Part shown: positions 35,323 to 43,800 of the stretch, in pieces
Numbering within the stretch: the first letter of the stretch is position 1
Layout of the letters: each line of letters opens with the position of its first letter
NCBI RefSeq assembly: GCF_002858805.1
Contig: NZ_PJZI01000017.1
Location: 1-64,000 of the forward strand
Direction: 5' to 3'
Length of the DNA stretch: 64,000 nucleotides
From: Chimaeribacter arupi
GTDB taxonomy: Bacteria; Pseudomonadota; Gammaproteobacteria; Enterobacterales; Enterobacteriaceae
Program-made: the position numbers and the translations under genes
The notes under the pieces: model-generated
Database searches by the model: none
Seen by the model: only the letters and a program-made list of their open reading frames with translations
What the model was told of the DNA's origin: nothing

Positions 35323-36966
35323 TCAGCCGGGCGCGATGAGATAACGCGCCTGCGGCAGGCGGTCAGCCTGATGGAATGCATAGACCCGGTTCTGGATTTT
35401 CTGATCGTTCATGGTGTAGCGCTCAAGCTGGCGCAGATGCTCCATCCATGACCCCACCACGAAAGTTTCGACGAAAATGCCCGGTTGCAGGATATCTTCA
35501 TACACTGACCAGTTCATCGCGCCGCCGCGCCGCCGCACGCGCCTCATATCCTGCATACACTGCGTAAAGCCTTTCGCATCTTCCTCGCGGATCAGGTATT
35601 CGTAGCTCACCCGGACCGGGCCGCGATCGTGATGGATATCCAGCGCCGGTACCGGCTCATTGATGTCGCTGGTGTCCAGATTCAGGTCAGGATCCTTATC
35701 CAGCCGCCAGCGCAGCACGGTCAGGCAGGAGAGCGCGAGCCCGGCGGCCGCCACACATAACGAGGCCGGGATGCCGTAATGCGACGCAAGCTGGCCCCAG
35801 AGGGCGCTGCCGACGGTCATGGAGCCGAAGAATACCGTCAGGTAGACCGCCAGGGCGCGCGCTTTCACCCATTTCGCCGCGCTGCGTTGTGCCCCCAGGT
35901 TCAGCGTGGAGAGCACCGCAATCCAGGCAAAGCCGGTGAAAAACTCAAACGCATTCAGCAGCCAGAACTGCCGGATAAACGCCAGCGCCAGCATGGTGAC
36001 GCCAAACAGCAGGCTGGCGAGCACCATCAGCTGGTCCGGGTTGAAGCGCTTGCGCAGGCGCGGCAGCAGCACCGCACCACAGATCGCGCCGACGCCGATG
36101 CAGGCCAGCATAATGCCGTAGCCGCCCGGCCCGAGGTTCAGTTCACGCCGGGCCACCAGCGGGAGCAGCGCCCAGCCGGCACTGCCGAACAGGAAGAAGG
36201 CCACGGTGCGCACCAGCACATTGCGCAATACCGGCGCAGCATGGACGTAACGCAGCCCGGCGCGCACGGCGGAGAAGAAGTGCTCCGGCGGCAGGCGCTG
36301 CACCGTCGGCTCCGCTTTCCAGCGGTACAGCACCCACGCCACGCCCAGCACCGACAGCGCATTCAGCAGGAATACCATCCACGGGCCGGCGAACGACAAA
36401 ATCAGGCCGCCCAGCGCCGGGCCGATGGCGCGGCTGATATTGATCCCCAGTGAGTTGAGCGCGATCGCCGGGCCAAGCTCATGCTTGCTGACCAGATCCG
36501 GCACGATGGCCTGGAACGGCGGGGAGCTCATCGCGGCCCCGGCGCTCATCAGGAAGGCGGCAACCAGCAGCACCAGCGGTGTGACATGCCCGGTAAAGGA
36601 GAGCACCGTCAGCCCGACCGCGGCGATAAAGACCCAGAGCTGGGAGAACAGCAGGTACTTCCGGCGGTCGATAATGTCGGCCAGCACGCCTGACGGCAGG
36701 GCAAACAGAAACATCGGCAAGCTGCTCGCCGCCTGCACCAGCGCCACGCTGAGCGGATCGGCACTGAGCGTCAGCATCGTCCAGTTCACGCCCACATCGT
36801 TCATCCATGAGCCGATATTGGACACCACGGTAGCCAGCCACAACATGCGGAAGACCGGCTGGCGCAGCGGCTGCCAGGGTGACGCCGCCAGAGGCGGGGT
36901 GGCCGCCGGGCTGGCGATCACCTCCTCTTCCTGCGTGGCAGCATGAATGTCGTTAACCTGCGCCAT
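35323..36966 (-). CDS. MFS_3-type transporter with C-terminal soluble domain
   Basis: A protein of 547 residues. The first 410 form about 12 membrane helices of the transmembrane-secretion-effector/EntS-like MFS group (FRMLWLATVVSNIGSWMNDVGVNW near the start). The last 110 residues (VRVSYEYLIREEDAKGFTQCM ... YTMNDQKIQNRVYAFHQ) form a ferredoxin-like soluble domain. Start chosen at 36966 after AGAGGTG; it overlaps the DoxX gene by 14 bases. Third gene of the amidohydrolase operon. Confidence 0.85.
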   Translation of the reverse strand: MAQVNDIHAATQEEEVIASPAATPPLAASPWQPLRQPVFRMLWLATVVSNIGSWMNDVGVNWTMLTLSADPLSVALVQAASSLPMFLFALPSGVLADIIDRRKYLLFSQLWVFIAAVGLTVLSFTGHVTPLVLLVAAFLMSAGAAMSSPPFQAIVPDLVSKHELGPAIALNSLGINISRAIGPALGGLILSFAGPWMVFLLNALSVLGVAWVLYRWKAEPTVQRLPPEHFFSAVRAGLRYVHAAPVLRNVLVRTVAFFLFGSAGWALLPLVARRELNLGPGGYGIMLACIGVGAICGAVLLPRLRKRFNPDQLMVLASLLFGVTMLALAFIRQFWLLNAFEFFTGFAWIAVLSTLNLGAQRSAAKWVKARALAVYLTVFFGSMTVGSALWGQLASHYGIPASLCVAAAGLALSCLTVLRWRLDKDPDLNLDTSDINEPVPALDIHHDRGPVRVSYEYLIREEDAKGFTQCMQDMRRVRRRGGAMNWSVYEDILQPGIFVETFVVGSWMEHLRQLERYTMNDQKIQNRVYAFHQADRLPQARYLIAPG

Positions 36967-37381
36967 AGCGCACCTCTTTATGCCGGGATGACCCAATGCG
37001 CCACCGGCCGGGGCCGGTTATCGCCAGGGTGGTGAAAATGATGAGCAGCAGCCAGCCAAACTGCCCTTCCGCGATGCTCCAGCCAGGGTGGACAAACAGC
37101 ATCGCCACCAGCAGCACGCCGATAACCGGCAGGCAGGCCAGCCGGGTAAACACGCCGAGCAGGATAAAAACCGGGCAGATGACTTCGGCAAAAATGGCCG
37201 GCAGCAAACTCATATAGGGACCGAGGCCAAAAGGATCCTCGATGCGTGTCAGTTCTTCGCTGAAATGGAACACCTTCGGCAAGCCGTGTACATACAGCAA
37301 CAGCAGGCAGCCGGTCAGGCGCAGGAAGAACAGCCCCGCATTGATGCGGGGCGGCTGAGAGTGGAGGCTCTTCATGATCAT
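36953..37381 (-). CDS. DoxX-family membrane protein
   Basis: A membrane protein of 142 residues with four hydrophobic helices and the family motif FFLRLTGCLLLLYVHGLPKVF, plus LGVFTRLACLP. DoxX proteins are linked to redox or quinone functions, though roles vary. It overlaps both neighbours, being tightly coupled between the amidohydrolase and MFS genes. Confidence 0.82.
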   Translation of the reverse strand: MIMKSLHSQPPRINAGLFFLRLTGCLLLLYVHGLPKVFHFSEELTRIEDPFGLGPYMSLLPAIFAEVICPVFILLGVFTRLACLPVIGVLLVAMLFVHPGWSIAEGQFGWLLLIIFTTLAITGPGRWRIGSSRHKEVRYGAG

Positions 37382-39255
37382 CAGAACGCGAAGCAGCTGC
37401 AGCCGAGCGCGCCCCAGAAGGCGTTCTCTTCCGACACCGGCAGGTTGGCCCCCCGCGCGATGTCATGCGAATGGCTGTGCACGCCGCACGGCCCGCTGCA
37501 CTGGTGCGCCTGCTGCATCATGCCGACGCGGGTCGCCGCCGGCGGCGCGCTGCGGTAATGGCCGGGAACCGTGACCACCGGTGACCACTCCGGCAGCACC
37601 GGGATAGACGGGGGGGCCTCTGCGCTGAACGCCCCGGCCGCGTAAACGATATTGCCGTCCACCACGGTCAGCACGGACTCAATGCCTTTGATCTCCTCTT
37701 CCGGCACGCGGAAATAGTCTTTACTCAACACCACCATGTCAGCCAGCTGGCCGGCCTGGATCTGGCCTTTTTTGCCCTGCTCGCTGGAGAACCAGGCGCT
37801 GCCCTGCGTCCACAGCATCAAGGCGGTGTCACGATCCAGGCGCGCATTGACGTCATACATCTGCATCCCGCCCACAGTGCGGCCGGAAACCAGCCAGTAA
37901 AGCGCCGTCCACGGGTTGTAGCTGGCGACGCGGGTGGCGTCAGTGCCCAGCCCTACCGGTACGCCGGTTTCCAGCATCCGCGCCACCGGCGGCGTGTGGC
38001 GGGTCGCCTCAATGCCGTAGCGCTCGGCAAAGTATTCCCCCTGGAACGCCATACGGTGCTGCACCGCAATGCCGCCGCCCAGCGCTTTGATACGGTCAAT
38101 GTTACGCTGGGTCACGGTTTCGGCGTGGTCAAAGAACCAGTGCAGCCCGTCAAACGGGATCTCACGGTTGACCTTTTCAAAGACGTCCAGCATCCGGCTG
38201 ATCGATTCATCGTAGGTGGCGTGCAGGCGGAACGGCCAGCGGTGCTCTACCAGATGGCGCACCACGCGCTCCAGTTCATCTTCCATGCCGGGTGCCAGGT
38301 CCGGGCGCGGCTCGAGGAAGTCTTCGAAGTCAGCCGCGGAGAACACCAGCATTTCCCCGGCGCCGTTATGGCGGAAATAGTCGCTGCCCTGGCCCGGCGA
38401 CAGCATATCCGTCCATTTTTCGAAATCTTCCAGCTCATGGCCGGGGCGCTGGGTAAACAGGTTATAGGCGATGCGGATCGTCATCTGCTTCTTCTCATGC
38501 AGTTCCGCGATTACCTCATAATCTTCCGGGTAGTTCTGGAAGCCGCCGCCCGCATCAATCGCGCTGGTCAGGCCGAGGCGGTTTAGCTCGCGCATAAACT
38601 GGCGCGTGGAGTTAACCTGTTGCTCCAGCGGCAGTTTCGGGCCTTTCGCCAGCGTGGCGTAGAGGATCATGGCGTTCGGGCGGGCAATCAGCATCCCGGT
38701 CGGGTTGCCGTTGCTGTCGCGCTGGATCTCGCCGCCCGGCGGGTTCGGGGTGTCACGGGTATAGCCGACCACTCTCAGCGCCGCGCGGTTAAGCAGGGCA
38801 CGGTCGTACAGGTGCAGCACAAACACCGGTGTATCCGGTGCCGCCTCGTTGATTTCATCCAGCGTCGGCATCCGGCGCTCGGCAAACTGGAACTCCGTCC
38901 AGCCGCCCACCACCCGCACCCATTGCGGCGACGGGGTGCGCAGCGCCTGCTCTTTCAGCATCCGCAGCGCATCGGCCACGGACGGCACGCCTTCCCAGCG
39001 CAGCTCGAGGTTGTAGTTCAGGCCGCCGCGGATCAGGTGCAGGTGGGAGTCGTTCAGGCCTGGGATGGCCGTATGCCCTTTCAGGTCGATCACCTTGGTC
39101 TGTTCACCGTGATGCTGCATCACATCGGACAGGCTGCCGACCGCGAGGAATTTGCCGTCGCGGATCGCCACGGCGTCTGCCAGTGGGTTGCCGCGGTCAA
39201 CGGTATGAAATTTACCGTTCGTGAGAATGATGTCGGCTTTACCGAGGGTAACCAT
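37381..39255 (-). CDS. YtcJ-like metal-dependent amidohydrolase
   Basis: An amidohydrolase-3 family enzyme of 624 residues. Metal-site motifs include GLNDSHLHLIRGG near 68-80, FRLHATYDES, WFFDHAETV and GLGTDATRVASYNPW. It would hydrolyse an amide or cyclic amide. The last 46 residues form a tail unlike the family core, with clustered Cys and His (HQCSGPCGVHSHSHD and GCSCF). It has a near-perfect AGGAGG ribosome site. It is first in an operon that starts beside a large palindromic operator. Confidence 0.85.
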   Translation of the reverse strand: MVTLGKADIILTNGKFHTVDRGNPLADAVAIRDGKFLAVGSLSDVMQHHGEQTKVIDLKGHTAIPGLNDSHLHLIRGGLNYNLELRWEGVPSVADALRMLKEQALRTPSPQWVRVVGGWTEFQFAERRMPTLDEINEAAPDTPVFVLHLYDRALLNRAALRVVGYTRDTPNPPGGEIQRDSNGNPTGMLIARPNAMILYATLAKGPKLPLEQQVNSTRQFMRELNRLGLTSAIDAGGGFQNYPEDYEVIAELHEKKQMTIRIAYNLFTQRPGHELEDFEKWTDMLSPGQGSDYFRHNGAGEMLVFSAADFEDFLEPRPDLAPGMEDELERVVRHLVEHRWPFRLHATYDESISRMLDVFEKVNREIPFDGLHWFFDHAETVTQRNIDRIKALGGGIAVQHRMAFQGEYFAERYGIEATRHTPPVARMLETGVPVGLGTDATRVASYNPWTALYWLVSGRTVGGMQMYDVNARLDRDTALMLWTQGSAWFSSEQGKKGQIQAGQLADMVVLSKDYFRVPEEEIKGIESVLTVVDGNIVYAAGAFSAEAPPSIPVLPEWSPVVTVPGHYRSAPPAATRVGMMQQAHQCSGPCGVHSHSHDIARGANLPVSEENAFWGALGCSCFAF

Positions 39256-39377
39256 AGAACCTCCTGAAGTGGGGTGCCCCTGGCGGCATGGCGCGCCGTG
39301 GGCGGAGAAATGCCCTGCCGTAAACGCAGGATAAGGGAATGGCGGGATTATGGTGAGCCGGGCGGGAAAGCGTCTAG

Positions 39378-39423
39378 TATACGAAAGGATAGGTATCCTT
39401 TCGTATAGGTATACTTAAAGATA
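39378..39423. promoter_or_regulatory. Operator array: three TATACRAAARGATA units
   Basis: Units lie at 39378-39391 (plus), 39394-39407 (inverted, exact copy) and 39410-39423 (plus, TATACTTAAAGATA), each separated by GG, giving a 16-bp period. The first two form a perfect 14-bp palindrome. It sits in the space between the divergent amidohydrolase and YcaC-like genes. Two more units occur at 46509-46538. Confidence 0.75.
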
Positions 39424-39562
39424 ATAGCCTGAAAAATAAAAGGTTCCTACACTGCGCTCAGACAGTAGGCCGCCGGCACGGCGCGTTCCGGCACAGTGCC
39501 CTGTCATGTGATGCCGTGCGTACGCCACGGCCTTTAGCCACCTTTACCTCAATGGGAAAATT

Positions 39563-40249
39563 ATGACGATGAGCAAACTTGAAGTCCTGACGCCGCAAAA
39601 CTGCCAGATTATCTTTATCGACCAGCAGCCGCAGATGGCTTTTGGCGTCCAGTCCATGGATCGCCAGGTGCTGAAAAACAATGTGGTGGCGCTGGCAAAA
39701 GCGGCCAAAGTCTTCAATATCCCGACCGTGCTGACCACGGTTGAGACGGAAAGCTTCTCGGGCAACACCTTCCCGGAACTGCTGGACGCCCTGCCGGGCC
39801 AGGACATCCTGGAACGTACCTCCATGAACTCCTGGGATGACCAGAAAGTGCGTGACGCGCTGGCGGCCAACGGCAAGAAAAAAGTGGTGGTGTCCGGCCT
39901 GTGGACGGAAGTCTGCAACAACAGCTTTGCGCTGTGCGCGATGCTGGAAGGTGATTACGAAATTTACATGGTGGCGGATGCCTCCGGCGGCACCACCAAA
40001 GAAGCGCATGATTTCGCCATGCAGCGCATGATCCAGGCAGGCGTGATCCCGGTGACCTGGCAGCAGGTGATGCTGGAGTGGCAGCGTGACTGGGCGCACA
40101 AAGAGACTTACACCGCGGTGATGGACATCGTCCGGGAGCATTCCGGTGCCTACGGCATGGGCGTGGATTACGCCTACACCATGGTGCACAAAGCGGAAGC
40201 CCGCCTGCCGGGCAACCACCAGACCCTGGCACCGGTGCCGGCTCGCTAA
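39563..40249 (+). CDS. YcaC-like isochorismatase-family hydrolase
   Basis: A hydrolase of 228 residues. The catalytic triad is expected as Asp 20 (IIFIDQQPQMAF), a central Lys, and Cys 118 in VVSGLWTEVCNNSFA. The layout matches YcaC-type cysteine hydrolases acting on amide or ester bonds. The start could be ATG 39563 or 39569. It is divergent from the amidohydrolase operon and probably shares its operator. Confidence 0.87.
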   Translation: MTMSKLEVLTPQNCQIIFIDQQPQMAFGVQSMDRQVLKNNVVALAKAAKVFNIPTVLTTVETESFSGNTFPELLDALPGQDILERTSMNSWDDQKVRDALAANGKKKVVVSGLWTEVCNNSFALCAMLEGDYEIYMVADASGGTTKEAHDFAMQRMIQAGVIPVTWQQVMLEWQRDWAHKETYTAVMDIVREHSGAYGMGVDYAYTMVHKAEARLPGNHQTLAPVPAR

Positions 40250-40256
40250 TCTGCCT

Positions 40257-40287
40257 GGCCGGCCGGTGCGCCCTGCGCCGGCCGGCC
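40257..40287 (+). terminator. Hairpin after the YcaC-like gene
   Basis: GGCCGGCCG and CGGCCGGCC pair, extended by GCGC/GCGC with a 2-nt bulge and a CCT loop. The stem begins 8 bases after the stop. The T tract is weak. The rest of the gap to 40478 has a further 8-bp hairpin (CATCAGGC/GCCTGATG) near 40335-40376 before the response regulator gene. Confidence 0.5.
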
Positions 40288-40478
40288 CCGTTGCCGCACG
40301 TTACCACCATGTTGCTGAAGACCTGTATTTTGTCATCAGGCGCAGGTATTCTTATTGGCATTCTTATGCCTGATGGCCGTCCATTCACCGTGCCGCGACT
40401 GCGCCCGGCGTGACCGACACCCCTCCACCTTCTGATGATAAAACTTCTTAGGGAAGCGTGATAATTAAGGATAACAGC

Positions 40479-40865
40479 ATGCAGCTGTCGCAGCGCATCG
40501 TCGTCGTCGATGATGAACGTTCTGTCCGCAAGAGTTTAACCAACTTGCTTGAGTCCGAAGGCTATGCGACGCAAGCCTTTGAGTCGGCAGAATCTCTTCT
40601 TGGCGATGAAGCAGCGATGGCCAACGCCGCGCTGTTTATCATTGATGTACAACTCAAAGGCATGGACGGTTTTGAGCTGTTCATTAACCTGACCCGGCAG
40701 CTCAAAAACCCGCCGGGCATCATTATTTCCGGTAACGGCAACGAGAACACGCTGAACTATGCCATCAGCCTGGGGGCCATCGCCTTTTTGCCGAAGCCTA
40801 TCGATATCGATACGTTGTTTGAACATATCCATCAGCAGTTTTTCTCAAACGCCAACCGCCTATGA
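40479..40865 (+). CDS. Receiver-only response regulator
   Basis: A protein of 128 residues made of one FixJ-like receiver domain: acidic pair VVVDDERSV (Asp 11-12), phosphorylation site FIIDVQL (Asp 56), ISGNG switch Ser and FLPKPID Lys. There is no output domain. The start at 40479 follows AAGGATAA; a GTG at 40458 is less likely. Its stop overlaps the next gene by ATGA, so it is translated in step with the giant sensor kinase and is its likely phosphate acceptor, acting by protein contact. Confidence 0.87.
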   Translation: MQLSQRIVVVDDERSVRKSLTNLLESEGYATQAFESAESLLGDEAAMANAALFIIDVQLKGMDGFELFINLTRQLKNPPGIIISGNGNENTLNYAISLGAIAFLPKPIDIDTLFEHIHQQFFSNANRL

Positions 40866-43800
40866 CTGCCCATCCGCCCGCGTCAGAGCGTGCAGAAAGC
40901 CACGCGATTGTCCTGCCCGGCGAGGCGGTGTTCAGCGCCCTGGTGCAGGAGGGCCATATCGAGTGGCTGTCATGCCGCGATCCGGCCACCGGTGACACCT
41001 TCACGCTTGCCACGGCCGCCTCAGACGACGCCGTTTACCCCGTCACGCAACTGCTGAAAAATGAGTGTTCATTGCGGGCAAAACTCTCTGAGCAATGGGC
41101 GCTGAAACCGCTGGGGCATACCCTTTACAAAGGCCGCTACGCGCTGGTTTTCCGCCCCTTCGCCTACCGCACGCTGGCCGATACCCTGTGTGTGCCGCCC
41201 GGCCCGCTCCAGGCATTTCTGCACAGCGCCGTGATGCTCTGCCAGGCGCTGGGGCAGATGCACCAGCAGGGGCTGGTACACGGGGACATCAAACCGGCCA
41301 ACTTTTTCTTCCTTGAGGAAGGAAAGGTGCATCTGGGCGGGTTCGGGCTGGCCGCGGTCGACACCCAGGTGGTTCAGCAGGCGAGGATGCCGGTCACAGG
41401 CGGGACACCGGCCTACATGTCGCCCGAGCATACCTCCCGGACGGCGCACCCGGTCAGCCGCGTCAGCGATCTCTACAGCCTGGGCATCGTGCTGTATGAG
41501 CTGCTCACCGGCAAACTGCCCTACGGCAATGCCGGGGGCGGGCACGATGAATGGGTGCACCACCACATCGCCTCGGAAGCGCTGCCGCCGCACAGCCTGC
41601 GCAACGAGGTGCCGGCCGTGCTCTCGTCGATTATTTTACGCTTGCTGGCCAAGTCACCGGAATACCGTTACCAGACGGCAGAAGGCGTGATCGCCGATCT
41701 GCGGCGCTGCCAGTCCAACCTGATGCCTGACGGTATTATTGAAGGCTTTACCCTGGGGTTACAGGATGTGCAGCATTCCGCGTTATCTGCCGAGGCGCTG
41801 TTTACCGAACACCCCCAGGCTGCCGCGGTGCTGGCCGCGTTTGACGACGTCAGCCGCAGCGGCAAACACAGCCTGGTCGCTATCGGCGGCACGCCCGGTG
41901 CCGGTAAATCCTCCCTGCTCGCGTCGGTGCTGAAAACGCTGCGCAACAAAAACGCCCTGCTGAGCGTGGTGAAAGCGGATCAGCATTCGCCGGTATTGCC
42001 CTATGCGGTGTTTACCACCGCCTTCAGAACGCTGGTGCTCCATCTGCTCGGGCTGCCCGCCGACGACATGGCAGGCTGGAAAAGCCACCTCATGCGGCGG
42101 CTGGGCAGCGCGACCGGCCTGGCGGTCAACCTTTTGCCCGAGCTGGGCATCCTGCTTAACCAGCCCGCGGCCATGCACACGCAGACTTACTCGCCCGATG
42201 CCGGGGACCGTTTCACCCTGGCGGCCTGTAGCCTGGCGAAGGCCTTTACGGCACCGGGCAGGCCGCTGGTGTTGCTGATTGATGATATCCACTGGGCTGA
42301 CCAGGCGACCCTGCAACTGCTGGGCAGCCTGCTGAGCGCCGGCGAAGATATCCCGTTGTTGCTGGTCATCACGCACCGGGACGCCGTGTCATTGCCCTGC
42401 CCGGACGTGGCCGCCCGCCTTACCGGCCTGCGCGCGGCGGCCCACCGGATTGTGGATATCACCCCCCAGCCGTTGTCGGTCAAACAGATCGCCCGCTGGC
42501 TGGCCGGGCTGCTCCATACCCGCAGCGCCGCCACCCTGGAGCTGGCGGAGATCATCCATGAAAAAACCGCCGGCAACCCGCTCGCCACGCGGGAATTTTA
42601 CCGGCAGGCGGTGCGGGACAACCACATTACGCCCCTGGCACCGTTTAAATGGACGTATGACGCCCCGGCACTGAAAAACTGCCACTACACCGCCAACGTC
42701 GCCGCCGGTGTCTTAACCCACCTGGAAACCCTGTCTCCTGCTGTCCGCCTGCTGCTGGGAAAACTTGCCTGTGCCGGCAGCACCGGCGAGCTGGAGGTGA
42801 TGGGCAACATTCTCGCCACCCCGGTGGCGGAGATAAAGGCCACCCTGTTACCGGCCGTCACTGCCCGGCTGGTCAGCCTGACCGGCACCGGTTATGCCTT
42901 TATGCATAAAAGCATGCATGAGGCCGCGCTTAATTTACTGGCACCCGACGAAAAAGATGCGTTCCATTACGCCGCGGCCTGCCATTACGCCCAGGCCGCC
43001 GGCCAGGACAGGGGCGGTGCCCTGCTTTTCTGGGCCGCGCACCATGTGATGTCGATCAAACAAGCCCGCGGCCTGGTCACCGAGACGGAACCCGTCTGCC
43101 GCCTGCTGCTTCAGGCGGGTAAGCAGGCCAAAATGACCGGGGATTACGTCTCTGCCCTGCGCTATTTACAGGCTGCCCGCGGCTTCAGAGAAACAGAAAG
43201 TCATCACAATGACAGCGAACTGCTGCTTGAAGAGGCGGAGTGTGAGTTCTTAAACGGCAACCTGCCGGCGGCGCTGGAGGCAGGCTCAAAAATCCTGGCC
43301 TTGCCGGGTGACATGACGGACAAAGCCGAAGCGGCCTGTCTGGTGGCTGAAATCCATATGCGCCGTTCTGACAGCCAACTGGCGCTGGAAACGGCGCTCG
43401 CCTGGCTCTCGGTGTTCGGCATCCGGTTGAAACGCTACCCGGATAAAGCGGAGTGTGACGCGGCCAGGCTGCTGCTGAAACAGGATGTCGGCAAAAACCC
43501 CTACACCCGGTTCCGCACCCTGCCGCGCCTGGATTGCCGAAAAACCGAAGCCATCATGGACCTGATGGCCAGCGCCAGCACGGTGGCTGCGTTCATCAGC
43601 CCGCGCCTGCAATTTATGATCCTGTGCCGGTTGCTGCACCTGACGATGGCCCACGGCATCAGCGGTGCCTCGACGCTGGCGCTCTCCTGGTACGGCGTGG
43701 TCTGCGGCGACCAATATGACGAGTACAGCCGCGGCTTTGCCAGCACGCTGCTGGCGCGGGAGCTGGTGTATAAGCATGATTTTGTCAGTTATAAAGCCCG

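Noticed and set aside
39378-39407. Perfect 14-bp palindrome containing TATACGAA, similar to the inner part of a loxP arm
   Set aside because: The spacer is only 2 bp, the unit recurs in tandem at a 16-bp period and again at 46509-46538 before a regulator gene. This fits an operator, not a recombinase site.
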